Shown one piece after another: positions 42,859 to 52,363 of a stretch of DNA of 64,000 nucleotides. The translations under genes were made by a program, and so were the position numbers. Every line of letters begins with the position of its first letter. The stretch's first letter is position 1. Origin of the DNA: Bacillus sp. NEB1478 (lineage in GTDB: Bacteria; Bacillota; Bacilli; Bacillales; Fictibacillaceae); the NCBI RefSeq assembly GCF_031582965.1, contig NZ_CP134049.1, forward strand, positions 3,472,001 through 3,536,000, in the 5' to 3' direction. The notes beneath the pieces were generated by a model, which worked only from the letters and a program-made list of their open reading frames with translations, had not been told where the DNA came from and did no database searches.

Positions 42859-44169
42859 TTATTTTATTCTTATTTTTTCGTGACCTTTTATCCAAGAAGG
42901 ATAATAGTTTAATTCCATAGATATTGGGTTTTTAAAAGTGTTCTTTGGAGGAAGCTTAATACCTAATTCAGTAACTTTCTTCTCGTCACTTGAACTCATT
43001 GATTGTTCATGTACATCTATTTTATTTCCGCTTGCGTCAATAATATCACCGAAGACTTCAAAGTTAAATTGTTTGCTTGAATGAAGCTCAAATACAAGCC
43101 CTCTTTCTTCCTCAAACCGGATGTTCTGCAACACTTCTCCAGTTGGCTGTTTTAGAATTTCCAGCTTATCGGTATCAACAACAACCTTTAAATCTTTTTT
43201 ATCAACAGCCTGGGCACTGCCTAAAACTAAATAAAGCACATTTGGATCTGTAAAATAGTTGCTTTGCAAATAGATTTCTTGCTCTGTATCTTTGTCACCT
43301 GATCCGGTAGCACCATTTGCAATTTTCCCCCACACTTCATTGTTCCCATCCACAAGACGAAGATCATCTAGATTCAGAATCTGTTTTGTGTTATTCGGAT
43401 CCATCTTCAAATGAATAGCCACCCTTAAAGGATAAATTACTGCTTTTTCTACATTAATTTTCTGGCCATCCAGTTCCATTGTTCTATTTATTGTGTATTC
43501 TTTTTTGGTTTTAAAATCGTTTAGTGTGAAAGGCAAGATGAATTTCTTTCCTTTTACCTCAACATCAATGATATATTTTTTAGCTATTAATGGAGCTTCA
43601 AAGAAATATTCGATTTCACCGCTAAAGGAATGTTCTCCTTTTTCAGACTGATGAAATTCTCCGTATGAAATAGAGGCTTCATCTAATACCGTTCCATCTT
43701 GGGCTTTTAAATTTACTTTATCAATCTGGATTTCTTTTATTTTTTCCTTAGAATGCAGCGTGTAAAAAAGAACAATTCCTTTTTCATCAGATATTGTCCC
43801 ATCAATGGTTACTTTTAAGCCATCTTTTTCATCAGATACACTTTGCTTTTGGAAGTATTTCTTTTCAACGGCTGCCATCCTGCCTTTATCGTCATCTATG
43901 AGCTCCACGATCTTTTCCATCCCAGGAATTTCAGAAATGTAACTCGCAAATGCCGGTGAGATCTTTATTGAAGAAAATAACCCAATGAGCAATACAGCGG
44001 CTGTTACAAAACTATAGATGCCTCGCATTGTTATAGTCCGTTTCCTTTTTTCCTTTTTCGCTTTATGAAAACCAGACATTATAGCGTTATCCAATGAATC
44101 TAGCGAAACAGGAAGATTATCTAATTCATTTTTATAATGTGTTAATTTTTCCTCTTCATTTTTAAACAT
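42859..44169 (-). CDS. DUF4179 putative anti-sigma factor (second pair)
   Basis: 436-residue single-pass membrane protein. The cytoplasmic N-terminus (about residues 1-48, ending KAKKEKRKRTITMR) should hold the sigma factor. One helix (about 50-70) leads to the DUF4179 segment SPAFASYISEIPGMEKIVEL and a large extracellular part with a C-terminal DUF5643-like region. It overlaps the upstream sigma gene by eight bases. The layout is the same as the 24229-26149 pair, but identity is low, so this is an old paralogue or a separate acquisition rather than a recent duplication. Confidence 0.84.
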   Translation of the reverse strand: MFKNEEEKLTHYKNELDNLPVSLDSLDNAIMSGFHKAKKEKRKRTITMRGIYSFVTAAVLLIGLFSSIKISPAFASYISEIPGMEKIVELIDDDKGRMAAVEKKYFQKQSVSDEKDGLKVTIDGTISDEKGIVLFYTLHSKEKIKEIQIDKVNLKAQDGTVLDEASISYGEFHQSEKGEHSFSGEIEYFFEAPLIAKKYIIDVEVKGKKFILPFTLNDFKTKKEYTINRTMELDGQKINVEKAVIYPLRVAIHLKMDPNNTKQILNLDDLRLVDGNNEVWGKIANGATGSGDKDTEQEIYLQSNYFTDPNVLYLVLGSAQAVDKKDLKVVVDTDKLEILKQPTGEVLQNIRFEEERGLVFELHSSKQFNFEVFGDIIDASGNKIDVHEQSMSSSDEKKVTELGIKLPPKNTFKNPISMELNYYPSWIKGHEKIRIK

Positions 44170-44683
44170 TGAGATTTCCTCCTTTCTCCTCCAGTTTGGA
44201 TCGTAATGCTTTCAATGCCTTGTTCAGCCATGTTTTCACTGTTCCTTCAGGGCATTGCATGGAACTCGCAATCTCATTTATTTTCAAGTCATGAAAATAC
44301 TTTAATGTCAGAATTTCACGGGATCGGTCATCTAACCCAAGCATGGCGTCCTTTAACTCCATCTCGGTATAATTTTCAGATACTGCTTGAACGTCCAGCA
44401 GCTCGTCGTTTAAAACGAGTCTCTTCCTCTTTTTTAATTGATCGTTACAATAATTGATCATGATGCGGATCAGCCATGTCTTAAAAAAAGAAGGTTCTTT
44501 CAGCTTGCGGATACTCTTATAAGATCGGTAAGTTACCTCTTGAATGGCTTCTAGCGCTTCTTCCTCATTCCTTAAATAAGATAAAGCCGTTTTATATAGA
44601 TCTATTTTATAAGCTTGAATGAGCTGCAAAAATGCTTCGTCATCGCCCTTTATTGCTTTTTTGACTGCTTGCTCTGTCTCCAA
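44162..44683 (-). CDS. ECF-type RNA polymerase sigma factor (second pair)
   Basis: 173-residue sigma factor starting at a TTG at 44683 behind AAGGGGGC, METEQAVKKAIKGDDEAFLQ. Region 2 has DLYKTALSYLRNEEEALEAI with the QEVTYRSYKS end, and region 4 has the helix-turn-helix FHDLKINEIASSMQCPEGTV (about residues 130-149). It is closely similar in layout to the 25610 sigma factor, including the PEGT(I/V)K turn. The DUF4179 anti-sigma follows with an eight-base overlap. The regulon and signal are not visible. Confidence 0.88.
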   Translation of the reverse strand: METEQAVKKAIKGDDEAFLQLIQAYKIDLYKTALSYLRNEEEALEAIQEVTYRSYKSIRKLKEPSFFKTWLIRIMINYCNDQLKKRKRLVLNDELLDVQAVSENYTEMELKDAMLGLDDRSREILTLKYFHDLKINEIASSMQCPEGTVKTWLNKALKALRSKLEEKGGNLNV

Positions 44684-44755
44684 CTTTTCGCCCCCTTAAC
44701 CCCTATCTATATATTAGACCTACGGAACTGGAAAAAGTTTTGAAATTAATAAAAA

Positions 44756-44784
44756 AATCAGCCCTATTTTTTCAAGAGCTGATT
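44756..44784 (-). terminator. Terminator of the helicase gene
   Basis: AATCAGCTCT/AGGGCTGATT stem with a run of seven T on the minus strand, eight bases after the stop at 44792. Confidence 0.9.
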
Positions 44785-44791
44785 CTCTGTA

Positions 44792-47700
44792 TTACAGGAT
44801 ATTTTTATTCGCTTTTGGAACGAGATACGATGGCATCTCTTCATGTAACCGCCATTGAATACTAACAGGTTTACTTCCATAATGACTAACATGCTCAACT
44901 GTTCCTAAGAAAATAAAGGGTGATGTATATCCATTTTCTTTTTTATATTCACGAACAAATAAAGCTATTTGATGGTTATTCTGGCGATGATTAATATATC
45001 GTTTCGCTGTACTACTTCCCTCTGCTACTGTGCTTTGAGATTGCCAATGAAACAATCTCTCATTTACTGCATAATCATCATAAAGTGTTGATGGAGAGAA
45101 ATCTTTTTCTGATTTATTTAAAGTTGTAAAAAATATATCGAGATTTTTATCGTTGAAATGTTTAACACCTTCTCGAAATGCAGGGCTTTTCTCTTCGTTA
45201 AAATAACCCAGTGCAGCTAATACTTGTGCAGTTGAATATTTGCCATGAACTCGTAATGGAGTAGTAAATTTCAAATTTGTCTCATGTTCGATAGTATCTA
45301 GTGAGTTATAAAGGTAGTTAAGTATAGCTGAAATTTCAGAATTAAACTCGAATGAAGATAGAATCTTTTGTATTCCTTCTTCAATAGAAGTTAGTCCTTC
45401 TTTTTCTGGACAAGATTTATAAAAGGAATAATAAAACATTGCAAGCATCAGATGCTCTTCGTCATTGGTAACCGATCCTTCATTAATGTATTTGATTAAA
45501 AATTTTAAAAGATAACTCGAATTCAAATGAAAAAGTGCAGATAGCCGTTTTGTTACTAGAGTCTCATTACTAAACTGAAAGTCTGGTTTAACTCCAGCTT
45601 CTACCATCATTCTACTAAAGCTTCGTTCCCCATTTTTACCATAAAAGTCATACAAGTTTAAATGATGATAAGTAAGGAAATTGCTGAGTGTTAATAGTAA
45701 TCCTGTATCTTGTTCAAAATGTTTCATTTTAGAAATCAAGTTAGCTTTTGTGTTTGATGATGATTTAATATTCCTCAAAATATAATCTTTTGCTTGTTTC
45801 TCTAACTGAACGAAACACCCTTTAGGTAGGTTGAAAAATCCATTCTCAACATAAAATTGTACAGAATGCTTCGTTCTCCCGATCAACGCTCTAAACTTTT
45901 CTTCAAAATTGTAGTTCTGGTGAGCTTGTCCTACAAAATCAAGAACCGTCAGGCAATCTTTTCCCTCACTTAACCGCAAACCACGACCCAATTGTTGAAG
46001 GAAGATTGTTAAACTTTCAGTTGGCCTTAAAAAAAGGACTGTATTTACTTGAGGGATATCAATTCCTTCATTGTATAAATCAACAACAAAAATAAATTTT
46101 ATTTCTCCACTCACAAGCCTTGCTTGAGCTTCTCGACGAATAGATTGTTGAACATCTCCGTATAAAGCGATAGAAGGGATTCCAACTTGATTAAAAAATT
46201 CAGCCATATATTTTGCATGTTCTACTGAAACACAGAATCCAAGACCTTTAACATCATCAAGGTCAGTTACATATTTTTTGACACTTTTTACGATCAAGTT
46301 ACTTCTCATCGAATTAGAAGTGTACACTTTCTCCAATTCTTTAATTTCGTACCCTTTTCGACTCCACTTTAGTTTGGATAAATCTACCGTGTCACTTACA
46401 CAAAAATACTGAAAAGGACTTAACAGTTTTTTATCTACGGCTTCTGTTAGACGCATTTCCGCAGCAATTGTATCATCGAAGTATGACAATATACTTTTAC
46501 CGTCCATACGTTCTGGTGTTGCTGTTAATCCTAATAAAATTTTCGGTTGATAATGGTTTAATAACCTTTGATAGGATTCTGCGGCAGCATGATGAAATTC
46601 ATCAACAATAATAAAATCATAATAATCACTCGTCGTTCTCTCATAGAGCTTCTTACTATTAAAGCTCTGTATGCTTACAAATAAATGATCAATTGATGTT
46701 GGTATACTACTACCTACTAGCATTTCACCAAAATTCGCATCCTTTAAAATGGCTCGAAACGTGTTTAAACTTTGTTTTAGGATCTCTTCACGATGAGCAA
46801 CAAAAAGAAGTCGTGAAGTTCCTTTGTTTTGTGATTTGAACCGTTTGTAATCAAATGCTGATATTACTGTTTTACCTACACCAGTTGCAGCTACCACTAG
46901 ATTCTTCATCCGTTTGTGAATGGATCTTTCGGCTTCCAGATTATCAAGAATTTCTTTTTGATAATAAAATGGCTGAATATCAAATATGAAATGAAGATCA
47001 TTTTTTTCTTTAAGTTTTTCCTTAGAGAGCGCTAGTCTGAGTAATTCATGGTCATGTTCATTTTCCATGTGGAATTGTTTAAACTCATTATCATTCCAGT
47101 AGCTTTCAAATGTCGCTTCAAACTTCTTTAAAATATCGAATGAATCTTTCTCTGTCACTTTAATATTCCATTCCAGTCCTGAGGTTAAAGCTGGATTGGA
47201 CAAATTGGAAGATCCAATATAAGCCGTACTGAATCCTGTTTCACGTTTAAACAAATACGCTTTCGCATGAAGACGTGTGCGATCTACATCGTACGAAATT
47301 TTAATTTCGGTATTTGGTAGTTTACTCAGTTCAATAATAGCTTTATAATCAGTGGCTTCCATGTAAGAAGTTGTTATTACGCGAAGCTTTTTCCCGGCTT
47401 CAGTAAAAACCTTTAATTCTTCTAAAATACAACGTAATCCACTCCATTTTATAAATGAGACGAGCATATCAATAGAGTCTGCAGATAGAATCTCCTTTTT
47501 TAATTCCCCCATCATATTCGGTTCATAATTAGATCCGGTAAAAAGAGAACTTTGAGAAATAGGCGTGACAGGACGAATCGTCTCACCTTTTCGTATACTA
47601 CGAACCGAATTTATCCGTGAATAAATGGAAGTTAATACTTCGCCTTCTTCTTCAATCTTCAATGCCCGAAATTCATCCTGGTCTAGTCTTTCACTTAATA

Positions 47701-47944
47701 TTGTAATGATGTCATTGCATGTTTGAATTTGATTAAGTAGAGCGACTCTATCGTCCTTTTCATTATCTCTAACAAACTTCAAAGCCTTTCTGGTAATAGT
47801 TGAAATGTAAGAAGATAATAGTTTTCTGGCTTCCTCCACATCTATTTTCTCCTTCTCAACATCAAATTTCCCTAACTCTAAATGAGAAAGATCGTCCTTA
47901 AGCTTTTGTGTAATAATTTCTTCATAAATTCCTTGTTTAAGCAT
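44792..47944 (-). CDS. PLD-helicase-DUF3427 protein
   Basis: 1050-residue cytoplasmic protein. An N-terminal helical region (about 1-120) is followed by a phospholipase D-like nuclease domain with one HxK motif (RLHAKAYLF, about residues 224-232, and YIGSSNLS at 242-249). Then comes a superfamily 2 helicase core: Walker A ATGVGKT at 353-359, DEFH at 448-451, TATP at 474-477, DLYNEGIDIP at 632-641 and QLGRGLR at 651-657. The C-terminal 350 residues match DUF3427. Family members sit in DNA-processing and defence settings. A NERD/zinc-ribbon gene lies 44 bases upstream on the same strand, suggesting an operon. Codon use is more AT-rich than its neighbours. A defence role is inference. Confidence 0.85.
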   Translation of the reverse strand: MLKQGIYEEIITQKLKDDLSHLELGKFDVEKEKIDVEEARKLLSSYISTITRKALKFVRDNEKDDRVALLNQIQTCNDIITILSERLDQDEFRALKIEEEGEVLTSIYSRINSVRSIRKGETIRPVTPISQSSLFTGSNYEPNMMGELKKEILSADSIDMLVSFIKWSGLRCILEELKVFTEAGKKLRVITTSYMEATDYKAIIELSKLPNTEIKISYDVDRTRLHAKAYLFKRETGFSTAYIGSSNLSNPALTSGLEWNIKVTEKDSFDILKKFEATFESYWNDNEFKQFHMENEHDHELLRLALSKEKLKEKNDLHFIFDIQPFYYQKEILDNLEAERSIHKRMKNLVVAATGVGKTVISAFDYKRFKSQNKGTSRLLFVAHREEILKQSLNTFRAILKDANFGEMLVGSSIPTSIDHLFVSIQSFNSKKLYERTTSDYYDFIIVDEFHHAAAESYQRLLNHYQPKILLGLTATPERMDGKSILSYFDDTIAAEMRLTEAVDKKLLSPFQYFCVSDTVDLSKLKWSRKGYEIKELEKVYTSNSMRSNLIVKSVKKYVTDLDDVKGLGFCVSVEHAKYMAEFFNQVGIPSIALYGDVQQSIRREAQARLVSGEIKFIFVVDLYNEGIDIPQVNTVLFLRPTESLTIFLQQLGRGLRLSEGKDCLTVLDFVGQAHQNYNFEEKFRALIGRTKHSVQFYVENGFFNLPKGCFVQLEKQAKDYILRNIKSSSNTKANLISKMKHFEQDTGLLLTLSNFLTYHHLNLYDFYGKNGERSFSRMMVEAGVKPDFQFSNETLVTKRLSALFHLNSSYLLKFLIKYINEGSVTNDEEHLMLAMFYYSFYKSCPEKEGLTSIEEGIQKILSSFEFNSEISAILNYLYNSLDTIEHETNLKFTTPLRVHGKYSTAQVLAALGYFNEEKSPAFREGVKHFNDKNLDIFFTTLNKSEKDFSPSTLYDDYAVNERLFHWQSQSTVAEGSSTAKRYINHRQNNHQIALFVREYKKENGYTSPFIFLGTVEHVSHYGSKPVSIQWRLHEEMPSYLVPKANKNIL

Positions 47945-47988
47945 ATTTCACCTCTGAAGTATGTCTTGGTTTACTAGTTTCTACCTTT

Positions 47989-48723
47989 TTATGCTCCACG
48001 ACTAACAAATCTACATTTTGGATAATTACTGCAGCCCTTGAAAAAACCGTATTTTCCTTTTCGGTTAACGAGGGTGCTTCCGCAAGATGGGCAAGTATCT
48101 TGATTTATTTTTTGTTTTTTTACACGAAGATCTGTTTTAATCTGCTTAACATGTTCTTTTCGTATAGTTCTATCTTTCATGTTACCTTTTGATATCAACT
48201 CAGCTATTACCTTCATGTTATGTTGACTCATAACCTGTTGAAAGTGGCTATGAATAGTCGTAGTAATATATTTCATGTAAACGACTTTGGTTTCAGTGGG
48301 CTCTAACTTTAATTTGCAACTGTTACTAAAAGCAATGATTGATCTAATAGGTATGGTATCGTCATAAATTAAATCTTTTATCGAGGTGACATGTCCTTTG
48401 TTTTGTTTAATTGGATTATAAAACTTTTGTTTTCTTTTATAAATTACTTGTGTCCAATACTGGCTCTTTTCACTTCCAAAAATCCAACCTTGATAGTTTT
48501 TAGTCTCAATTACAAAAACACCAAAAATAGATACAACAATATGATCAACCTGTGTAGTTGTACCATCCTTTTTTGTTAGTAGTACATCCTTTAAGATTAT
48601 GTAATTATTTGGATCTAACTTCTTTAACTGATTGTTTACAACCATTTCACCAATATACCCTTTGATATATGGTGACTTAAGAGCAATCGCCATAATAAAG
48701 ACTAATAATAAGAAATAACCCAT
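47989..48723 (-). CDS. NERD domain protein with topoisomerase-type zinc ribbon
   Basis: 244-residue protein with a hydrophobic N-terminus (about residues 2-15, probable membrane anchor), a NERD domain (about 20-130) and a C-terminal zinc ribbon. NERD residues are visible: GYIGEMVVNNQL, then QVDHIVVSIFGVFVIETKNY with the D...ExK nuclease-like core. The ribbon CPSCGSTLVNRKGKYGFF is followed by GCSNYPKCRF, the zf-C4_Topoisom pattern. The ATG has GGGGGG upstream. It precedes the PLD-helicase gene by 44 bases. The two together could act on foreign or damaged DNA, but this is inferred from domain content only. Confidence 0.83.
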   Translation of the reverse strand: MGYFLLLVFIMAIALKSPYIKGYIGEMVVNNQLKKLDPNNYIILKDVLLTKKDGTTTQVDHIVVSIFGVFVIETKNYQGWIFGSEKSQYWTQVIYKRKQKFYNPIKQNKGHVTSIKDLIYDDTIPIRSIIAFSNSCKLKLEPTETKVVYMKYITTTIHSHFQQVMSQHNMKVIAELISKGNMKDRTIRKEHVKQIKTDLRVKKQKINQDTCPSCGSTLVNRKGKYGFFKGCSNYPKCRFVSRGA

Positions 48724-48802
48724 ACAATGATCCCCCCAACCAACTCTCTTTTAGTTAAATTTTACCATTCATTCCACTTTCAAAATAGATCTCTCAACGA
48801 AA

Positions 48803-48830
48803 AAACCCTTATCACAATCGACAAGGGTTT
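48803..48830 (-). terminator. Terminator of the L,D-transpeptidase gene
   Basis: AAACCCTT/AAGGGTTT stem followed on the minus strand by TTTTTCG, starting about 16 bases after the stop at 48846. Confidence 0.88.
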
Positions 48831-48845
48831 TAAACAACTGTTTAA

Positions 48846-49592
48846 TTAAAACATCCCCAGCGCTTTTTTCGTTGCTGGTCCTACGATTCCATCTACTTTT
48901 AGTTTCTTTGCTTTTTGGAATTTACGTACGGCAGCATCTGTGTTGGCGCCAAATATGCCATCGATCCCTTTTGTGCTGTATCCTAAGTTTGTGAGCCTGC
49001 TTTGAAGTTCTCTGACTTCAGCCCCTCTGCTTCCTTTTTTCAAATTATAAATGGAGAAAACAGGTACAGTTGATCCATTCGTCACTTTATAACCGTTTGC
49101 TGATGCGATGGCTGTAAATGTTTTTCCGGAAGTCGTGATAATAACTGGCGTGTTCACTGGAATTCTGGCGTATAGCCATTGCACGTCATTATTGTACATA
49201 CGAATACAGCCTGCACTCACATATCCTCCTATTGAACTTGCATTGTTGTTTCCGTGAATGGCATACGTTGTTCCCCACGTTCCTCTTGCATTTAGTCCCA
49301 GCCAGCGGTTTCCTAAAGGATTTCTTGGATCTCCCCCTGGTATTTTCCCTGTATAATAAGGCCTGTTTACGATTTTGTTCACTATTTTAAACTTTCCTTC
49401 CGGTGTGTAAGAAGGCTGTCGTCCTGTCCCTACCTTAAATGTTTTTACTACTTTATTATTCTCGAAATACGCCAGCTGGTTGTTTGACTTATTTATTATG
49501 ATTAAAGAAGAAGCTTCGGCTGTGGCCGGCTGAACAAAAAAGAACATTAAACAAAACATAAGTAACGCAGAAACTATTTTTTTCGTCTTCAT
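48846..49592 (-). CDS. L,D-transpeptidase with peptidoglycan-binding domain
   Basis: 248-residue secreted enzyme. A signal peptide (about residues 1-27, cleavage near AEA-SS) is followed by a YkuD catalytic domain (about 28-140) with the active-site motif HGNNNASSIGGYVSAGCIRM, where the His and Cys are catalytic, and a C-terminal PG_binding_1 repeat (about 180-245: LKKGSRGAEVRELQSRLTNL, GIDGIFGANTDAAVRKFQ). It makes 3-3 crosslinks or attaches to the stem peptide in the wall or spore cortex. Domain order is catalytic first, binding second, unlike B. subtilis YkuD, which has an N-terminal LysM. Single gene with own terminator. Confidence 0.92.
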   Translation of the reverse strand: MKTKKIVSALLMFCLMFFFVQPATAEASSLIIINKSNNQLAYFENNKVVKTFKVGTGRQPSYTPEGKFKIVNKIVNRPYYTGKIPGGDPRNPLGNRWLGLNARGTWGTTYAIHGNNNASSIGGYVSAGCIRMYNNDVQWLYARIPVNTPVIITTSGKTFTAIASANGYKVTNGSTVPVFSIYNLKKGSRGAEVRELQSRLTNLGYSTKGIDGIFGANTDAAVRKFQKAKKLKVDGIVGPATKKALGMF

Positions 49593-49773
49593 TCCTTCGC
49601 TCCTATTCCTCTGAAAAATTTAAAATCCTCATATTCTATGCGAGGTAATAGGATCTGCATGCTTATTTTGTAAAAATTTTAATAAAAAAATCATGAATAT
49701 TAAGCTTGTACCATGAATAGACTGATAGGTTATATTTAAAATAAGGATCAATAAGAGAAAGTAGTTGAAATAG

Positions 49774-50307
49774 ATGCAGAAAATTATGCTGAAAAACAAT
49801 TTAGAAGTTGAGATCAGAAAAGTTAATAAAGAAGATGCCCAAAACATGATTGATTTTTATAATGTGGTCGGTGGTGAAACAGATTTTCTTTCTTTCGGAA
49901 AAGATGAGTTTAAGAAGACACGAGAAGAATATGAGGCGTATATCGAAACGGTTTCAATAGAAGAGAATTCCATTATGCTGCTTGCAACGATTGACTCTCA
50001 GATCGTGAGTATCGCAACGGTTAATTCCTCACAAAAAGAAAGAACCAAGCATGTGGGGACACTAGGAATCGTAATCTCAGAAGCTTACACTGGTTTAGGC
50101 TTAGGGAAAATTCTAATGAACGAATTGATCGAGTTCGCTAAACAGAACAGCATTACGAAAAAGATCAGCCTTGTTACGCGAGAAGATAATGTCGTGGCGA
50201 TTGAGCTATATAAGAAGTTAGGCTTTGAGGTTGAAGGCGTTATGAAAAAAGATAATTTCATAAGAGGACAATATTACGGTACGATCGCGATGGGGCTGTT
50301 TATCTAA
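49774..50307 (+). CDS. GNAT family N-acetyltransferase
   Basis: 177-residue cytoplasmic acetyltransferase. The acetyl-CoA loop is GTLGIVISEAYTGLGLGKIL (about residues 89-108) and motif B is NVVAIELYKKLGFEVEGVMK (about 147-166), a pattern close to ribosomal protein and amino acid acetyltransferases such as RimJ/YhhY types. The ribosome-binding site is weak (GAGAAAG far upstream), so the start could also be the ATG at 49786. Ends at a strong bidirectional terminator shared with yaaN. Confidence 0.82.
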   Translation: MQKIMLKNNLEVEIRKVNKEDAQNMIDFYNVVGGETDFLSFGKDEFKKTREEYEAYIETVSIEENSIMLLATIDSQIVSIATVNSSQKERTKHVGTLGIVISEAYTGLGLGKILMNELIEFAKQNSITKKISLVTREDNVVAIELYKKLGFEVEGVMKKDNFIRGQYYGTIAMGLFI

Positions 50308-50314
50308 ACGGAAA

Positions 50315-50342
50315 AAGGTACCTGCATCTCTACAGGTACCTT
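50315..50342. terminator. Bidirectional terminator
   Basis: AAGGTACCTG/CAGGTACCTT perfect stem, eight-base loop, five A before it and TCTCTACTT after it; it serves the GNAT gene and yaaN. Confidence 0.85.
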
Positions 50343-50349
50343 CTCTACT

Positions 50350-51528
50350 TTATTCCCCTTTAATCTCCAGCAGCTTTTGTCTTAATCCAATCTCCATTGT
50401 TGCGAGTTCTTCTTCAGCAAGCCTTCGCTTCATTCGTCCTTCTTCTTGGATACGAAGAGTTTCTTCTAGAGTAGATAGTAAGTTTTCTTGTGTTTTCTTC
50501 AAAGTCTCAATATCGATCAAACCGCGTTCATTCTCTTTTGCGACTTCGATCGTATTCGTCTTAAGCAGTTCTGCATTTTTTAACAGCAGTTCATTCGTCG
50601 TTTTTGAAACTTGTTTTTGGGCTTCTACTGCATTTCGCTGTCTGATGAGTGTGAGCGCAATCGCCACTTGATTTTTCCATAGCGGAATTGCTGTCATGAT
50701 CGATGATTGAACTTTTTCGATCAGTGCTTGGTTTGTGTTTTGAATCAAACGAATCTGTGGGGCGCTTTGGATCGTGATCTCCCTGCTAAGCTTCAAATCA
50801 TGCAATCTTTTATCTAATCGATCGGCAAACTGGACCATGTCGTTTACTTCTTGATACTTCATCTGATCGTTCGTTTGCTCTGCCACTCTTCTCATCTCTG
50901 GAATCGTGACTTGATTCAGTTCATCCAGCTTCAATTCTCCGGCTGCAATGTATACATTGAGCGCTTGGAAGTATTCTTTATTGTTTTCATAAAGCTTCTC
51001 CAGCATCACAATATCTGACATCAGTACGTTTTTGCTGCCCTCTAGCTTTACGGAAATACGGTCAATTTGTGCCCCAGTCTTTTGGTACTTTGATAGCACT
51101 TCTTGAACTGATCCTGAAATTTTTCCAAACATGCGGTTAATTAAAGTGGGTTTTGTAGACTTTAGTTCTTCAGGATTCACATCATGAAGCTTTCTCATTA
51201 AATCATTAATGATTTCTCCGATCTGTCCTGTGTCTTTCTTTTTCACATGTTCTAGCATCGTGTTCGAAAATGATAATAATTTCGCTTGAGCAGGTGCTCC
51301 GTATGTAATCATCGTTTGATGATTCGTAGGATCTATCTGCTTTGCCAGCTGATACGCTTTTTCTTTATTCTCTTCAGGAAGCACATCGATGAGTCTGATC
51401 TGCTTATTTTCGTTATGATTTTCTGTTATCGCTGATTCTTTCTTATTATCTCCGAACGGATTTGACAATAGCTCATCCATTAAGTTCGCATCATCGTTTT
51501 TAAACAGGGGTGCATTATTTTCGCTCAT
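50350..51528 (-). CDS. yaaN: TelA family protein YaaN
   Basis: 392-residue cytoplasmic protein of the TelA/toxic anion resistance family, largely alpha-helical and coiled-coil rich (about residues 60-390). It has the length and partner of B. subtilis YaaN. Family text such as [20 protein letters not shown] and [20 protein letters not shown] is present. It overlaps the end of xpaC by 14 bases. Members are linked to tellurite or cell-envelope stress resistance, but the biochemical role is not known. Confidence 0.88.
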   Translation of the reverse strand: MSENNAPLFKNDDANLMDELLSNPFGDNKKESAITENHNENKQIRLIDVLPEENKEKAYQLAKQIDPTNHQTMITYGAPAQAKLLSFSNTMLEHVKKKDTGQIGEIINDLMRKLHDVNPEELKSTKPTLINRMFGKISGSVQEVLSKYQKTGAQIDRISVKLEGSKNVLMSDIVMLEKLYENNKEYFQALNVYIAAGELKLDELNQVTIPEMRRVAEQTNDQMKYQEVNDMVQFADRLDKRLHDLKLSREITIQSAPQIRLIQNTNQALIEKVQSSIMTAIPLWKNQVAIALTLIRQRNAVEAQKQVSKTTNELLLKNAELLKTNTIEVAKENERGLIDIETLKKTQENLLSTLEETLRIQEEGRMKRRLAEEELATMEIGLRQKLLEIKGE

Positions 51529-52180
51529 GAATATCTCCTGCCTTTTTTATAAATTGTGATTCTTTAAGTGACCGGATCGAGTTCTTTGCGACATCGATCT
51601 CGAAATTCAGCTCTTCTATATCATTAGATAGAACGTCGTATAAATCCTTCTCAATATACGTTTTCAGCTCACTCAGCGTACTTTTCGTTTCGACCAATGA
51701 CTTTGTAATCTCTGCACTTTTTTTGGGCTGAGACAATAGAAACATATACTTTTCCGTCAGTTCAACTGTTGAATCCAAGTGAGAGAAGTAGAATTGTTCA
51801 GCTTGATAAAATCGGCGAGGTTCTTTTTTTGTTAAGCTCTGAATCTTTCTGATGACACGGACGAGTTCAACTCTTTGCTTCAAAGACGGCAAATCCCGAA
51901 TAGAAAGCAAGCTCTTCTGCAGACGATGAATCTTTGGTTTTGCTTCGTCTATATTTTGCTTGATGTATTTATACTCTCTTCTTGTGAGCTGATGTTTCGC
52001 TAGAAATCGATGCTTGGAAAGTGCCCCAGCTGCTGTATATGCAACAATTCCTCCTGCTATAGAAATTCCTGATGCTAGGAGATACGTTTGATTCAAATAT
52101 AGATAACCGATACTCCATATCCCGATGGATGCTGGTACGGCTATCATCATGCGGAGTAAAAAGGATAAAAAACCGTTCAT
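51515..52180 (-). CDS. xpaC: XpaC family protein
   Basis: 221-residue membrane-associated protein. Two hydrophobic segments near the N-terminus (about residues 3-28 and 32-52) are followed by a helical cytoplasmic region with coiled-coil pattern. The name comes from the 5-bromo-4-chloroindolyl phosphate hydrolysis family of B. subtilis XpaC, whose true activity is unclear. Directly upstream of and overlapping yaaN, the same order as in B. subtilis (xpaC-yaaN). The ATG has AGGAG ahead of it. Confidence 0.87.
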   Translation of the reverse strand: MNGFLSFLLRMMIAVPASIGIWSIGYLYLNQTYLLASGISIAGGIVAYTAAGALSKHRFLAKHQLTRREYKYIKQNIDEAKPKIHRLQKSLLSIRDLPSLKQRVELVRVIRKIQSLTKKEPRRFYQAEQFYFSHLDSTVELTEKYMFLLSQPKKSAEITKSLVETKSTLSELKTYIEKDLYDVLSNDIEELNFEIDVAKNSIRSLKESQFIKKAGDIHERK

Positions 52181-52363
52181 AATAATCGACTCCTGACGTC
52201 AAACTTCTTTCTACTCTATACATACGTAAGTACAAGTTTGGGAGTTTCGTATAAAGTGAAAAAAGTTTCCATATATTATCTTTCTATTATTACCTTACAT
52301 CTCCCTTCCTAAAATGCCCATAGCTTCAAGATGTAATGTTTTCTAAGACTTGAGGCGTATATG

